The notes under the pieces: generated by a model
The model's database searches: none
Told to the model about the DNA's origin: nothing
Seen by the model: the letters and a program-made list of their open reading frames with translations, nothing else
In this document: positions 25,924 to 35,319 of the stretch, piece by piece
Layout: each line of letters starts with the position of its first letter
Position numbering within the stretch: position 1 is the stretch's first letter
Position numbers and translations under genes: made by a program
NCBI RefSeq assembly: GCF_002285265.1
Contig: NZ_NSJB01000008.1
Location: 53,226-117,225 of the forward strand
Length of the DNA: 64,000 nt
Origin: Vandammella animalimorsus
GTDB taxonomy: Bacteria > Pseudomonadota > Gammaproteobacteria > Burkholderiales > Burkholderiaceae_C
Reading direction: 5' to 3'

Positions 25924-26720
25924 GCCAGGCCAGCATGCCGCCACAGCCGCAACCCCCATCGCCTGCGCCGCTGCCCGCGTCACTGCCCGCGCGGCGCGGC
26001 TGGTTCATCAGCGTCGAGGGCATCGATGGCGCAGGCAAGTCCGCCCATCTGGAGGCCATGGCCCAGGCCTTGCGCGCCCAGGGCCAAAGCGTGCTGTGCA
26101 CGCGTGAGCCCGGCGGCACGCCGCTGGGCGAGCGGCTGCGCGAGCTGCTGCTGCACGAGCGCATGGATGCGCTGAGCGAAACCCTGCTGGCCTTTGCCGC
26201 CCGGCGCGAGCACCTGCTGCAGGTCATCGCGCCGGCGCTGCGCCAGGGCACGACCGTGCTGTGCGATCGCTTCACCGATGCCACCTTCGCCTACCAGGGC
26301 GGCGGGCGCAGCCAGCCCTGGGCCTGGATCGAGCAGCTGCAGGCCTGGGTGCAGGGCGGCCACGCGCTGCCGCCGCCCCCGGCTGCCGCCCCCGGCCAGC
26401 AGGCCGATGCGGGTGCCGCCGATGCCGATGCCGGCTCGGGCGGCGACAGCGGCCTGCTGCAGCCGGACTGCACGCTGTGGTTTGACCTGCCGCCGGCCGT
26501 GGCCGCGCAGCGCCTGCGCCAGGCGCGCACGCCCGACCGCTTCGAGCAGGAGGCCCAGGCATTCTTCGAGCGCGTGGCGCAGGGCTATGCGCGCTGCGCC
26601 GCCCAGCAGCCGGCGCGCTTCGTGCGCATCCATGCCGATGCGCCACTGGCCCAGGTGCAGGCCGAGGTGCTGGCGGCGCTGCGCGCGCGCGGTCTGCTGG
26701 CGCCGACCCCGCAGGCCTGA
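25920..26720 (+). CDS. tmk: Thymidylate kinase
   Basis: This kinase of 266 residues phosphorylates dTMP to dTDP. Walker A is GIDGAGKS (about 34–41), followed by TREPGGTPLGE and the DRFTDATFAYQGGGR motif. Two oddities appear: a Pro/Ala/Gln-rich N-terminal extension of about 25 residues and an Ala/Gly/Asp-rich insertion (about 150–178) before the LWFDLPP strand. Typical Tmk is about 205–215 residues. The core motifs are intact. It is translationally coupled to mltG and sits 51 bp before holB. Confidence 0.95.
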   Translation: MSQASMPPQPQPPSPAPLPASLPARRGWFISVEGIDGAGKSAHLEAMAQALRAQGQSVLCTREPGGTPLGERLRELLLHERMDALSETLLAFAARREHLLQVIAPALRQGTTVLCDRFTDATFAYQGGGRSQPWAWIEQLQAWVQGGHALPPPPAAAPGQQADAGAADADAGSGGDSGLLQPDCTLWFDLPPAVAAQRLRQARTPDRFEQEAQAFFERVAQGYARCAAQQPARFVRIHADAPLAQVQAEVLAALRARGLLAPTPQA

Positions 26721-26771
26721 GGCCAGCGCGCGCTACCGACGCAGATCCGGACACACCCCAGGCAAGCAATC

Positions 26772-27893
26772 ATGGCCAAACGTCCCACCGCCACCGCAGC
26801 AGCGCCCACCCCGGCTGTCGCGCCGCCCATGCCCTGGCTGCAGCCGCAGCTGCAGGCGCTGCTGCGCCAAAGCGGCCATGCGCTGCTGCTCGAAGGCCCA
26901 TCGGGCCTGGGGCAGTTCGAGCTGGGCCTGGCCTGGGCCCAGGCCGTGCTGTGCGAAGCCCAGCCTGCCGCAGATGGCGCGCCGCTGCAGCCGGCCTGCG
27001 GCCAGTGTGAAAGCTGCCACGCCATGGCCGTGCACACCCACCCGGATTTGCTGGTGCTGCTGCCCGAGGCGCTGCAGCTGCAATGGGGCTGGGCCGCCGC
27101 GCCCGAGACCGAGGGCGATGCCAAGCGCAAGCCCAGCCGGGAGATCCGCGTCGAGGCCATGCGCCAGATGATCACCTTCAGCCAGCGCACCGATGCGCGC
27201 GGCCGCGGCAAGGTGGTGCTGGTCTACCCGGCGGAAAACATGAATCTGGTGACGGCCAATGCGCTGCTCAAAACCCTGGAGGAGCCGCCGGGCAATACCC
27301 GCTTCGTGCTCGCCAGCCAGGCCGCGCACCGGCTGCTGCCCACCATCCGCAGCCGCTGCCACGCCTGGAAAATGCAATGGCCCGATGCCGAGCAGGTGCA
27401 GCAATGGCTGGCCGCTTCGGGCGCGGCCGCGCCGCAGATCGAGGCCGCGCTGGCCGCGGCCGGTGGCCGCCCGCAGGATGCCTGGGCCCTGCTGCAGGCG
27501 GGCTTTGATGCCCAGCAGTGGCTGGCCCTGCCCGGGCAATTGGCCCAGGGGCGGCCCGGCTGGCTGGCCGAGACCACGCCCAGCCAGGCCATTGCCGTGC
27601 TGCAGCAAATCTGCCACGACGCCATGGCCCTGGTGGCCGGCGCCGCGCCGCGCTACTTCAGCCGCGCGGCCCTGGCCGCCTGCCTGCCAGGCTGGGCCGT
27701 GGCCGGGCCGCAGGCCGAGGCGGTGCAAGCGGGCGCTGCCGCGGCGCAGCGCCAGCGCGCTTTCGAGCGCCTGGGGCGCTGGTCGGCCGAGCTGCTGCAG
27801 GCCGCCCGCACCAGCGAACACCCCTACGCGCAAGAGCTGATGCTGGCCGCGCTTGTGGAGCAGGCGCGCAGTGCCCTAAACTTACGCGCCTGA
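26772..27893 (+). CDS. holB: DNA polymerase III subunit delta'
   Basis: This is a clamp-loader subunit of 373 residues. It has a zinc-binding cluster around CGQCESCHAMAVHTHPD (about 76–92), the sensor/trunk motif NALLKTLEEPP (about 160–170) and SRC near IRSRCH. The P-loop region (EGPSGLGQ) is degenerate, as is normal for delta'. It belongs to the operon mltG-tmk-holB-pilZ-tatD. Confidence 0.95.
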   Translation: MAKRPTATAAAPTPAVAPPMPWLQPQLQALLRQSGHALLLEGPSGLGQFELGLAWAQAVLCEAQPAADGAPLQPACGQCESCHAMAVHTHPDLLVLLPEALQLQWGWAAAPETEGDAKRKPSREIRVEAMRQMITFSQRTDARGRGKVVLVYPAENMNLVTANALLKTLEEPPGNTRFVLASQAAHRLLPTIRSRCHAWKMQWPDAEQVQQWLAASGAAAPQIEAALAAAGGRPQDAWALLQAGFDAQQWLALPGQLAQGRPGWLAETTPSQAIAVLQQICHDAMALVAGAAPRYFSRAALAACLPGWAVAGPQAEAVQAGAAAAQRQRAFERLGRWSAELLQAARTSEHPYAQELMLAALVEQARSALNLRA

Positions 27894-27952
27894 TGCCGCG
27901 GCGCGCCCGCTGCCGCGGCAGCCCCTGGCCCATCGAACCACGCCTTTTCACC

Positions 27953-28324
27953 ATGAATGCCACAGCCGACGACACCAGCAAGGCCGCGCGTCCCAGCGTG
28001 ATCCAGCTCAACATCAAGGAAAAGGCGGCGCTGTATGCCTCCTACATCCCCTTGTTCAAGGAAGGCGGCATCTTCGTGCCCACGCAGCGCGAGTACCAGA
28101 TGGGCGACAGCATCTTCGTCATGCTGACGCTGCCCGACGACCCGAAGAAGTACGCCATCGCCGGCACCGTGGCCTGGATCACCCCGGCCGGGGCCTCGGG
28201 CGGGCGCACGCAGGGCGTGGGCGTGCGCTTTCCGGCCGATGAAAAATCGGCCGAGCTGCGCACCAAGATCGAAAACCGCCTGGGCTCGGCGCTGAACTCC
28301 GGCCGCCCCACGCACACGGTGTGA
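27953..28324 (+). CDS. pilZ: PilZ-domain type IV pilus assembly protein
   Basis: This small cytoplasmic protein of 123 residues starts at MNATADDTSK. Its single PilZ fold has GGIFVPTQREYQMGD, TVAWITPAG and GVGVRF. The classical c-di-GMP-binding RxxxR is absent from the N-terminus, as in true PilZ proteins that act in pilus assembly without binding c-di-GMP. The holB–pilZ–tatD order is conserved in beta- and gammaproteobacteria. Confidence 0.93.
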   Translation: MNATADDTSKAARPSVIQLNIKEKAALYASYIPLFKEGGIFVPTQREYQMGDSIFVMLTLPDDPKKYAIAGTVAWITPAGASGGRTQGVGVRFPADEKSAELRTKIENRLGSALNSGRPTHTV

Positions 28325-28477
28325 ACAGGTTTTGAGATCGCTTGCCACCCTGGCCGCCCCGGCGCAGCACCGGCCCGCATGGGCCGGTTTTCCGTTGCCT
28401 GGCGTTCAAAGCAGCGGCTGCATCTTGATCCACCGGTCTGGCTGCCCTGGCGCGGGCAGTATTTCCATTTCTGTTTC

Positions 28478-29287
28478 ATGTACATCGATTCGCACTGCCA
28501 TTTGAGCTTCCCCGAGCTGTACCCGCAGCTGCCTGCCATCCGCGAGGCCATGCAGGCCGCGCAGGTGGACAAGGCGCTGTGCATCTGCACCACGCTGGAG
28601 GAATTCGAGCGCGTGCACGCGCTGGCGCTGCAGCACCCCAACATCTGGTGCACGGTGGGCGTGCACCCGGACAACGAAGGCGTGGCCGAGCCCGATCTGG
28701 ACACGCTGCTGGCGCTGGGCGCGCGCGAGAAGGTCGTGGGCATTGGCGAGACCGGCCTGGACTATTACGACATGCCCGGGCGCAAGGGCGGGCGCAGCAT
28801 TGCCGACATGCACTGGCAGCGTGAGCGCTTTCGCGTGCACATTCGCGCCGCGCGCGCGCTGCGCAAGCCGCTGGTGATCCACACGCGCGACTCGGCGCTG
28901 GCCACGCTGCAGATCCTGCGCGAGGAGGGCGAGGATGGCCGCGGCAACCAGGCCGGCGGCGTGTTTCACTGCTTCGTCGAGGACGTGCCAGTTGCGCGCC
29001 AGGTGCTGGAGCTGGGCTACTACATCTCCTTTGCCGGCATCGTCACCTTCAAGAACGCCAGGCAGGTGCAGGAGGTGGCGCGCTACGTGCCGCTCGATCG
29101 CCTGCTGATCGAGACCGACAGCCCGTATCTGGCCCCGGTGCCGCACCGCGGCAAGACCAACAGCCCGGCCTACGTGCCGCACGTGGCGCAGTGCATTGCC
29201 ACGCTGCGCGGCATCAGCGCCGAGCAGGTCGGCCAGGCCAGCAGCGAGAATTTCCACAGCCTTTTCCATGGAGTGACTGCCGCATGA
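28478..29287 (+). CDS. TatD-family metal-dependent hydrolase
   Basis: This protein has 269 residues from MYIDSHCHLSF. It carries the DSHCHL metal motif at the N-terminus, GETGLDYYD (about 88–96), VIHTRDS (about 129), FHCF and ETDSPYLAPVPHRG (about 208). It belongs to the TatD/YcfH amidohydrolase superfamily, Mg-dependent DNases. The frame's upstream extension is ignored because the family begins at this Met. The stop overlaps the next ATG. Confidence 0.93.
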   Translation: MYIDSHCHLSFPELYPQLPAIREAMQAAQVDKALCICTTLEEFERVHALALQHPNIWCTVGVHPDNEGVAEPDLDTLLALGAREKVVGIGETGLDYYDMPGRKGGRSIADMHWQRERFRVHIRAARALRKPLVIHTRDSALATLQILREEGEDGRGNQAGGVFHCFVEDVPVARQVLELGYYISFAGIVTFKNARQVQEVARYVPLDRLLIETDSPYLAPVPHRGKTNSPAYVPHVAQCIATLRGISAEQVGQASSENFHSLFHGVTAA

Positions 29288-30096
29288 AGCAAGCCCTGCA
29301 AACCCCTGGCCTTCAACGCCGCACGCCGGCCCTGGCCCTGGCTGGCGTGGCCGCCACACTGGCGCTGGGCCTGCTGGCCGCGCCAGAAGCCACTTGGGCG
29401 CAACAGCCCCAACAGCCGGGCGCGAAGGCCGCGCAGGCCGCGCGCCAGAATGAGCCCGGCGTCGAGCGCCTGTTCACCGCCGTCAAGCGCGACAACGGCT
29501 CGGCCATGCAGCGCCTGCTGGCCGAGGGCGCCAACCCCAATGTGCGCGATGCGGCCAGCGGCCAGACGCCGATGACGCTGGCGCTGCAGCTCGAGAGCCT
29601 GAACGTCTTCAACGCGCTGATGGCCTCGCGCAGCACCAACGTCGAATACCGCAACGCGCGCGACGAAAGCCCGCTGATGATGGCCGCCATCCGGGGCAAC
29701 CTCGACGCCGTCACGCGCCTGGTGCGCCAGGGCGCGCACGTCAACAAGCCGCAGTGGACGCCGCTGCACTACGCCGCCTCGGGCACCTCCGAGGAGCACC
29801 AGCTGGCCATCACCGAGCTGCTGCTGGCGCAGCACGCCTACATCGACGCGCAATCGCCCAATGGCACCACGCCGCTGATGATGGCCGCCCAATACGGCAC
29901 CGATGCCGTGGCGCGGCTGCTGATGCAGGAAGGGGCCGACCCGCTGATGAAAAACCAGCTGGGCATGACGGCGGTGGACTTTGCGCGCCGCGTCGGACGC
30001 GAGAGCCTGGCCAAGGAAATCATCCGCTACAGCCAGCAGGTGCAGCAGCGCCGCAGCCAGCCGCGCCCGACGACTGCGCAGCCCGCCGCGCGTTGA
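29284..30096 (+). CDS. Secreted ankyrin-repeat protein
   Basis: The protein has 270 residues. A long signal peptide (residues 1–40) ends at a TWAQQ-type cleavage site. Residues 58–250 hold about five ankyrin repeats, such as [24 protein letters not shown] and [27 protein letters not shown] (quoted in part). It overlaps tatD by ATGA, so it is the last gene of the pilZ/tatD operon. Ankyrin repeats mediate protein binding. A periplasmic role is expected, and the partner is unknown. Confidence 0.85.
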   Translation: MKQALQTPGLQRRTPALALAGVAATLALGLLAAPEATWAQQPQQPGAKAAQAARQNEPGVERLFTAVKRDNGSAMQRLLAEGANPNVRDAASGQTPMTLALQLESLNVFNALMASRSTNVEYRNARDESPLMMAAIRGNLDAVTRLVRQGAHVNKPQWTPLHYAASGTSEEHQLAITELLLAQHAYIDAQSPNGTTPLMMAAQYGTDAVARLLMQEGADPLMKNQLGMTAVDFARRVGRESLAKEIIRYSQQVQQRRSQPRPTTAQPAAR

Positions 30097-30229
30097 GCGG
30101 CGCTGGCGGGCTGGGCGCTTGACTGGGGGCTTGACTGGGCGCTGGGCGCATCAGCGCGCACAAGGCTGTCAGGTTTTGGGCCGCTGGCGCGACTATGGCA
30201 GTGTCCATCGACTGCAAAGGAGAGAAACC

Positions 30230-31864
30230 ATGCCATCACACGCAATGCGCCAGCGCGGCTGGCTGGCGCTGTGCCTTCTGGCCGCAGCCATCGCCGCCGC
30301 CGTGCTGCTGCTGTTGCCGCTGGCGCGCGCCGACAAGCCCGCACCCGCACCCGTGCCGGCCTGGGCGACGCTGAGCGCGCTGCAGGACGTGCGCGGCCAG
30401 CCCGCCAGCGCGCACCTGCAGCCGGGCCGGCCCACGCTGGTCAAGTTCTGGGCCAGCTGGTGCCCGCTGTGCCTGTCGGAATTGCAGCAGACCAACGACT
30501 GGGTGCGCGACGGGCAGCTGGGCAAGGTCAACCTGGTCAGCCTGGCCTCGCCCGGCCACCTGGGCGAGAAGGCCAGCGGCGCCTTTGAGCGCTGGTACTC
30601 GCGGCTCGAATACCCGCAGCTGCCCGTGCTGCTGGACCACGGCGGCAGCATCACCCAGGCGCTGGGCATCCGCGTCTATCCTTCCTGGGCCTTGTTCGAT
30701 GCCGACGGCCAGCTGCTGCGCAGCGTGCGCGGCAGCCTGAACGCGGCGCAACTGCAGGCCCTGCTGGCCAATGCCCAGGCCCCGCTGGATGCCACTGCGG
30801 CAGCCAGCCCCACCCCATCCCCCGCACCACAGGAGGCGCACACCATGAATCGCAAAACCATCTACCTGGCCGGCGGCTGCTTCTGGGGCCTGGAGGCCTA
30901 CTTCCAGCGCGTGCCCGGCGTCGTCGATGCCGTCTCCGGCTACGCCAACGGCAAGACCGACAAGCCCAGCTATGAGGACGTGATCCACCGCGGCACCGGC
31001 CATGCCGAGACCGTGCGCGTGGACTACGACGCAGATCGCCTGAGCCTGGAAGACATCCTGGAGTACTACTTTCGCGTCATCGACCCCACCAGCCTGAACC
31101 GGCAGGGCAACGACCGCGGCACGCAGTACCGCACCGGCATCTACTACACCGACGCCGCCGAGCAACCGCTCATTGCCGCCGCGCTGGCCGCCGAGCAGCG
31201 CAAATACGGCCAGCCGCTGGTGGTGGAAAACCTGCCGCTGCGCCAGTTCCACCCGGCCGAGGAGTACCACCAGGACTACCTGCTGAAGAACCCGGGCGGC
31301 TATTGCCACATCGACATCCGCAAGGCCGATGAGCCGCTGCAGGGCCGCCAGCAACGCGCGCAGGGCCAACAGGCCCAGGCCAGCCAGGGCAGCAGCCAGG
31401 GCGCGGGCTTTGACGCGCAAGCCTGGCGCAAGCCCGACGACGCGGCGCTGCGCCAGCAGCTCACGCCCGAGCAGTACCGCATCACCCAGCAAAGCGGCAC
31501 CGAGCGCGCCTTCAGCCACGCCTACGACCACCTGTTCGAGCCCGGCATCTATGTGGACGTGGTCAGCGGCGAGCCGCTGTTCAGCTCGGCCGACAAATTC
31601 GACTCCGGCTGCGGCTGGCCCAGCTTCACCCGCCCCATCGAGCAGGCCGCCGTCACCGAGCACGAAGACCTGAGCTACAACATGCGCCGCGTCGAAGTGC
31701 GCAGCCGCACGGCCGACTCGCACCTGGGCCACGTCTTCCCCGACGGCCCGCGCGACAAGGGCGGCCTGCGCTACTGCATCAACGGCGCCAGCCTGCGCTT
31801 CATCCCACTGGCGCAGATGGAGCAGCAGGGCTACGGCGCCTACAAGGCGCAGGTGCAGCGCTGA
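30230..31864 (+). CDS. msrAB: Thioredoxin–MsrA–MsrB fusion (PilB-like methionine sulfoxide reductase)
   Basis: This 544-residue protein has three domains after an N-terminal membrane/signal segment (about 10–34). A TlpA-like thioredoxin domain has WCPLC (Cys 78, Cys 81). MsrA has GGCFWG with Cys 217. MsrB has [18 protein letters not shown] and RYCINGASL with the catalytic Cys at about 516. The zinc CxxC pairs of many MsrB proteins are not seen. The order matches neisserial PilB, which reduces oxidised methionines in the periplasm and is recharged by DsbD through the thioredoxin domain. The ATG at 30,230 follows AAAGGAGAG. A Pro/Ala linker (about 185–205) and a Gln-rich linker (about 368–385) separate the domains. 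Confidence 0.95.
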   Translation: MPSHAMRQRGWLALCLLAAAIAAAVLLLLPLARADKPAPAPVPAWATLSALQDVRGQPASAHLQPGRPTLVKFWASWCPLCLSELQQTNDWVRDGQLGKVNLVSLASPGHLGEKASGAFERWYSRLEYPQLPVLLDHGGSITQALGIRVYPSWALFDADGQLLRSVRGSLNAAQLQALLANAQAPLDATAAASPTPSPAPQEAHTMNRKTIYLAGGCFWGLEAYFQRVPGVVDAVSGYANGKTDKPSYEDVIHRGTGHAETVRVDYDADRLSLEDILEYYFRVIDPTSLNRQGNDRGTQYRTGIYYTDAAEQPLIAAALAAEQRKYGQPLVVENLPLRQFHPAEEYHQDYLLKNPGGYCHIDIRKADEPLQGRQQRAQGQQAQASQGSSQGAGFDAQAWRKPDDAALRQQLTPEQYRITQQSGTERAFSHAYDHLFEPGIYVDVVSGEPLFSSADKFDSGCGWPSFTRPIEQAAVTEHEDLSYNMRRVEVRSRTADSHLGHVFPDGPRDKGGLRYCINGASLRFIPLAQMEQQGYGAYKAQVQR

Positions 31865-31941
31865 GGCCCATGCCCTCTCTGGCCAGTGCGCAGAGGGGGC
31901 GTGAAAGCCGCAGCCTGTCAAAACCTTGAAAGGAGAGCGAC

Positions 31942-32361
31942 ATGAGTGAGCGCGATGAACTGCTGCGGCAACTGTGCCATGCCGCCTTGCAGGAAGTGAC
32001 ACTGCCGCCGCAGTGGCGCAGGCTCATCCTGGTGGGCGTGCTCGGCCAGGGCTTTGCCAGCATGAGCGGCTTTTGCTTCGATGCCGCAGGCCAGGCCCAC
32101 CCCGTTGCGCCGCGCGGCCAGAGCGTGCGCGCCATGAAGCGCCTGGCCCAGGCCATGGCCGATGCCGACGCCGCAGCAGCGGGCGTGGCGGGCGCGGCTG
32201 AGCCGGGCCGCCTCTGGCTGTCCTGCCTGCTGCGCATCGGCAGCGATGGGCCATTCGATGCCGACTTCGAATACCACGACGCCCAGCGCTGGCAGATCAC
32301 GCCCGCCAACATCGAGCAGCGCATCGCCGAATTTGCCGCCATGCCGCCACCGGGCGGGTAA
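31942..32361 (+). CDS. Hypothetical protein, YezG/DUF600-like, tandem paralogue 1
   Basis: This protein has 139 residues with no signal or membrane segment. The ATG follows AAAGGAGAGCGAC. It contains LPPQWRRLILVG near the N-terminus, a central SGFCFDAAGQAHPVAPRG and a C-terminal DADFEYHDAQRWQITPAN. The same layout occurs in the next gene. The overall pattern (helix, PPxW, beta strands, FEY…W) recalls YezG-type immunity proteins, but that link is weak and no toxin gene is adjacent. Function unknown. Confidence 0.6.
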   Translation: MSERDELLRQLCHAALQEVTLPPQWRRLILVGVLGQGFASMSGFCFDAAGQAHPVAPRGQSVRAMKRLAQAMADADAAAAGVAGAAEPGRLWLSCLLRIGSDGPFDADFEYHDAQRWQITPANIEQRIAEFAAMPPPGG

Positions 32362-32442
32362 TGCCAAGGCCGGCGAGCGTCGTGCAAAGATGCGGCACGC
32401 GCGCTCAGATCGTGCACAAACCCTTCAGCTCAGGAGAGAGAC

Positions 32443-32844
32443 ATGGGCCATTGCGACAAACCGCTGCCCCAGGCCGGGGACTTGCTGACCCAGGTGCTGC
32501 GCAGCGCCTTGCAGGAAATCCAACTGCCGCCGCAGTGGAGCAAGCTGATCCTGATCGGCGAATACGACGGCTGCGGCGGCATGGGCGGCTTTGCCTTCGA
32601 TGCTGAAGGCAAGGCCCATGCCGTTGCGCCGCGCGGCGGCCACACTTTGGAGCTTCTTGAGCAATTGGCCCAGGCCATGGCCCAGGACAGCCCCACTGGC
32701 AGCCCCTGGCAGGCCTGCCTGCTGCGCTTGGGCAGCGATGGCCGCATGGGCGCGCAGTTCGAATACGAAGACAGCCAGCGCTGGGCCATCACCCCGGCCA
32801 ACCGCGCGCAGCGCGTGGCCGAGTTTGCCGCCATGCCGGTTTGA
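32443..32844 (+). CDS. Hypothetical protein, YezG/DUF600-like, tandem paralogue 2
   Basis: This protein has 133 residues and is clearly related to the gene at 31,942. It shares LQEIQLPPQWSKLILIG, GGFAFDAEGKAHAVAPRG and FEYEDSQRWAITPANRAQRVAEFAAMP. The ATG follows CAGGAGAGAGAC. The two genes probably arose by tandem duplication and are 81 bp apart. No catalytic motif is visible. An immunity-like role is a guess. Confidence 0.6.
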   Translation: MGHCDKPLPQAGDLLTQVLRSALQEIQLPPQWSKLILIGEYDGCGGMGGFAFDAEGKAHAVAPRGGHTLELLEQLAQAMAQDSPTGSPWQACLLRLGSDGRMGAQFEYEDSQRWAITPANRAQRVAEFAAMPV

Positions 32845-32858
32845 GGGGCGAGCCCGGC

Positions 32859-33308
32859 TCAGCGTGTGCCCGTGGAGCCGTAGCCGCCAGTGCCGCGGCT
32901 GCTGGGGGCAAATTGCTTGACCACGCGCAACTGCGCCTGCACCACGGGCACGATCACCAGCTGCGCGATGCGCTCCAGCGGGGCGATCTCGATGGGCTGC
33001 TGGCCGCGGTTCCAGGCGCTGACCATCAGCTGGCCCTGGTAATCGCTGTCGATCAGCCCCACCAGATTGCCCAGTACCAGCCCTTGCTTGTGGCCCAGGC
33101 CCGAGCGCGGCAGGATCAGCGCGGCATAGCCCGGGTCCTGCAGGTGCATGGCCAGCCCGGTGGGCACCAGCGCCGCTGGCGAGCCGGGCGCCAGCGTCAG
33201 GGGCTCTTGCAGGCAGGCGCGCAAGTCCAGCCCGGCGCTGCCGGGGGTGGCGTAGGCGGGCGGTTGCTCGTGCAGGCGGGGGTCGAGGATTTGGATGTCG
33301 ATTTGCAT
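32859..33308 (-). CDS. dut: dUTP diphosphatase
   Basis: The protein has 149 residues from [12 protein letters not shown]. The frame continues far upstream, but that part is the shadow of the lipoprotein gene. The trimeric dUTPase motifs are present: [10 protein letters not shown] (I), [12 protein letters not shown] (II), [10 protein letters not shown] (III), AQLVIVPV (IV) and [10 protein letters not shown] (V). It hydrolyses dUTP to dUMP and keeps uracil out of DNA. Confidence 0.97.
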   Translation of the reverse strand: MQIDIQILDPRLHEQPPAYATPGSAGLDLRACLQEPLTLAPGSPAALVPTGLAMHLQDPGYAALILPRSGLGHKQGLVLGNLVGLIDSDYQGQLMVSAWNRGQQPIEIAPLERIAQLVIVPVVQAQLRVVKQFAPSSRGTGGYGSTGTR

Positions 33309-33373
33309 GGGAAAAACACCGTGGGCCATGCGCCGGGCGCGTGGCGGTTGCGATGGGGGATGACGGGGCGCGA

Positions 33374-34222
33374 TCAGCGCCCGGCAGGCGTTGCTGGCTG
33401 GGGCGCGGGGGCTTGGCTGGACGGACTGGCCAGCGCGCCCTGGCGCTGCACGATGGCAATGCGCAGCTCGGTTTGCGCCAGCAGCTCGCCCAAGCCCTGC
33501 GCGCGCGCGTACTGCGCCTGGCGCAGCAGCCAGGCCAGCAGCGGCCGGCGCCAGCCCTGGGCCGAGGCGGTGTCGATGGCCAGCGCCATCAGCTCGGGCG
33601 AGGCCTGGGCGCTGCGGCGCTGCAGCAAGGCCGCGGCCAGCAGGCGCGAGAGCGGATCTTCGATGGCCCGCAGCGCGCCCAGGCTGGCCGCGTCGATCTG
33701 CTGGTGCGCGGCAATGCGCTGCTGCGGCGCGGGCAGGGCGCTGCGCTGCGCCGCATCCAGCGCCTGGCCGTCCAGATAGGCCGCATAGGCGCGCGCCTGG
33801 GCCGATGCGCCGGGCGCCAGCGGCGTGAAATCGGCGCAGGGCTGCCAGTGCAGGCTGGCCATTTGCACCGCACACTGGCGCAGCACCAGCAGCGCCAGGG
33901 CCTCGGGGCTGCCGGTGCGCGCCACCTGCTGGCGCGCGCGCTGCCACTCCAGCTGCGCCACGCGCTCGTCGCCATCGAGGTAGGCCGCCTGGGCCAGCTC
34001 GGCCGAGGCCAGCGAGCGCACCTGCCACTGCGCCGGCGGCGGCTTGCTGCTACAGGCCGCCAGCAGGCCCATGAGGCCCAGCAGACTGCCCAGCAGCGCC
34101 AGGCGCCAGCGACCGGGCCGGCGATCGGGCCAGCTGGCGGCATTGGCCCGAGCCAACAGGCCGCAGGGCGGGGCAGGGGGGCAATCGGGCAAGCGGGGCG
34201 GGTTCAACGGCATGGCGGGCAA
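33374..34222 (-). CDS. Putative lipoprotein
   Basis: The frame has 282 residues. A hydrophobic stretch [17 protein letters not shown] ends in the lipobox LLAAC (Cys near residue 57), so this is a lipoprotein. The first 35 residues ahead of the signal may be untranslated, and the start is uncertain. The mature part is helical and Ala/Leu/Gln-rich, possibly an all-helical repeat scaffold. No known domain is recognised. It is 65 bp upstream of dut on the same strand. Confidence 0.65.
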   Translation of the reverse strand: MPAMPLNPPRLPDCPPAPPCGLLARANAASWPDRRPGRWRLALLGSLLGLMGLLAACSSKPPPAQWQVRSLASAELAQAAYLDGDERVAQLEWQRARQQVARTGSPEALALLVLRQCAVQMASLHWQPCADFTPLAPGASAQARAYAAYLDGQALDAAQRSALPAPQQRIAAHQQIDAASLGALRAIEDPLSRLLAAALLQRRSAQASPELMALAIDTASAQGWRRPLLAWLLRQAQYARAQGLGELLAQTELRIAIVQRQGALASPSSQAPAPQPATPAGR

Positions 34223-34283
34223 TGATGGGCCTTGAGAAGAAACTGGCCAGCAGCCGCATGGCGCTTGGCACTTGGGCTTGGCA

Positions 34284-34337
34284 CTTGGGCTTGGGCTTGG
34301 GCTTGGGCTTGGGCTTGGGCTTGGGCTTGGGCTTGGG
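34284..34337. repeat. Nine-copy CTTGGG simple sequence repeat
   Basis: Nine perfect tandem copies of CTTGGG, preceded by two degenerate CTTGGCA-type units. Such arrays gain and lose units by slippage. It starts 62 bp upstream of the lipoprotein's annotated start, so it could alter promoter spacing. Confidence 0.97.
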
Positions 34338-34513
34338 CCGGTATGATCGCGCAGCTTCTTCGGGCCTGTTCACGAGTTGGGCGCAGACGGCAGGCATCCA
34401 GCCGCGCTGCGCGCCAGCGCCGTGGACAGGCCCGAGCCGACGCAGCAAGGGCAGGCAGTATGCCTTGATTTATCGCGGCGCAGCCCGCCCCAGCCAACCC
34501 GATGGCCCTCTTG

Positions 34514-34691
34514 GAGCCTGTTCAAAATCCCGGTGCGCGCGGGCAAGAAGCGGTTGGGAATGGGCAGCCGGGCGCCACCTTGCGCATATCACGCCGCCAT
34601 GGCCGAAGCGATGGCCAGGCGTGTGCAACGCAAGCAGTCCGCCCCAATCCGCGCTCTTGCCAGCCGTGCAGAGATGTTGAACAGATTCTTG
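34514..34691. repeat. Palindromic mobile repeat, family B, copy 1
   Basis: A 178-bp element beginning GAGCCTGTTCAAAATC and ending GATGTTGAACAGATTCTTG. It is homologous, in the opposite orientation, to 51,516–51,680, sharing for example GCGGGCAAGAAGCGGTT. The ends are degenerate compared with copy 2. It is non-coding and ends 16 bp before the nitroreductase start. Confidence 0.85.
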
Positions 34692-34707
34692 TAATGAAAG
34701 GATTTTC

Positions 34708-35301
34708 ATGTCACCCACCAGTGCCCCCGAGCAGCTTGGCAACGCCGCGCTGCAGCGCATGTTGCAGCGCCGCTCGGCCTGGCCGCTGGCCCAGCCCGGC
34801 CCGGACGAGCAGACCTTGCAGCGCATCCTCGGCGCGGCCGCGTGCGCGCCCGACCACGCCGGCCTGATGCCCTGGCGCTTCAAATACGTGCGCGATGCGC
34901 AGCGCCAGCAGTTGCTGCAGCAGGTGCTGGCCTGCCCCGAGGCGCAAACGCCGCAGGCGCAGGACATGCACGGCAAGTTCACCGCCAAGCTCACCACGGC
35001 GCCCGTGGTCATCGTGCTGGCCGAGCGGCAGGTGCCGCACCCCAAGGCGCCCGATTTCGAGCAAACCCTGGCCTGCGGCGCGGCGGTGATGAACATGCTC
35101 AATGCCGCGCATTTCCTGGGCTTTCATGGCTTTTGGTCCACCGCGCCGGGGGTGCTGCCCGAGCTGCTCAAGCGCGTCATGGGTTTTGAGCCGGGCGATC
35201 GCATCCTCGGCCTGCTGAACCTGGGCACGCCGCCGCACACGCCCAGCACGCCGCCGCGCCCGCAGGTGAGCGCCTACGCTCAGCCCTGGCCGAGCGCCTG
35301 A
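34708..35301 (+). CDS. Nitroreductase-family oxidoreductase (YdjA-like)
   Basis: This flavoprotein of 197 residues has the N-terminal RRSAWPL (FMN-binding Arg-Arg-Ser), PDHAGLMPWRF (about 48–58), the central GAAVMNMLNAAHFLGFHGFWST and a late FEPGDRILGLLNLG. These match the short YdjA subfamily of FMN- and NADPH-dependent nitroreductases. The physiological substrate is unknown. It lies 18 bp upstream of the LD-carboxypeptidase, possibly cotranscribed. Confidence 0.88.
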   Translation: MSPTSAPEQLGNAALQRMLQRRSAWPLAQPGPDEQTLQRILGAAACAPDHAGLMPWRFKYVRDAQRQQLLQQVLACPEAQTPQAQDMHGKFTAKLTTAPVVIVLAERQVPHPKAPDFEQTLACGAAVMNMLNAAHFLGFHGFWSTAPGVLPELLKRVMGFEPGDRILGLLNLGTPPHTPSTPPRPQVSAYAQPWPSA

Positions 35302-35319
35302 TCACCCGCTTGCACAGCC

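Larger units (their letters stand above)
34223..34707. other. Gene-free gap with a hexamer repeat and a mobile repeat
   Basis: About 485 bp between the lipoprotein and the nitroreductase. It holds the CTTGGG array (34,284–34,337) and a family B element (34,514–34,691). No other coding signal is convincing. Frames through the hexamer give only Ala-Trp or Leu-Gly repeats. Confidence 0.7.
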
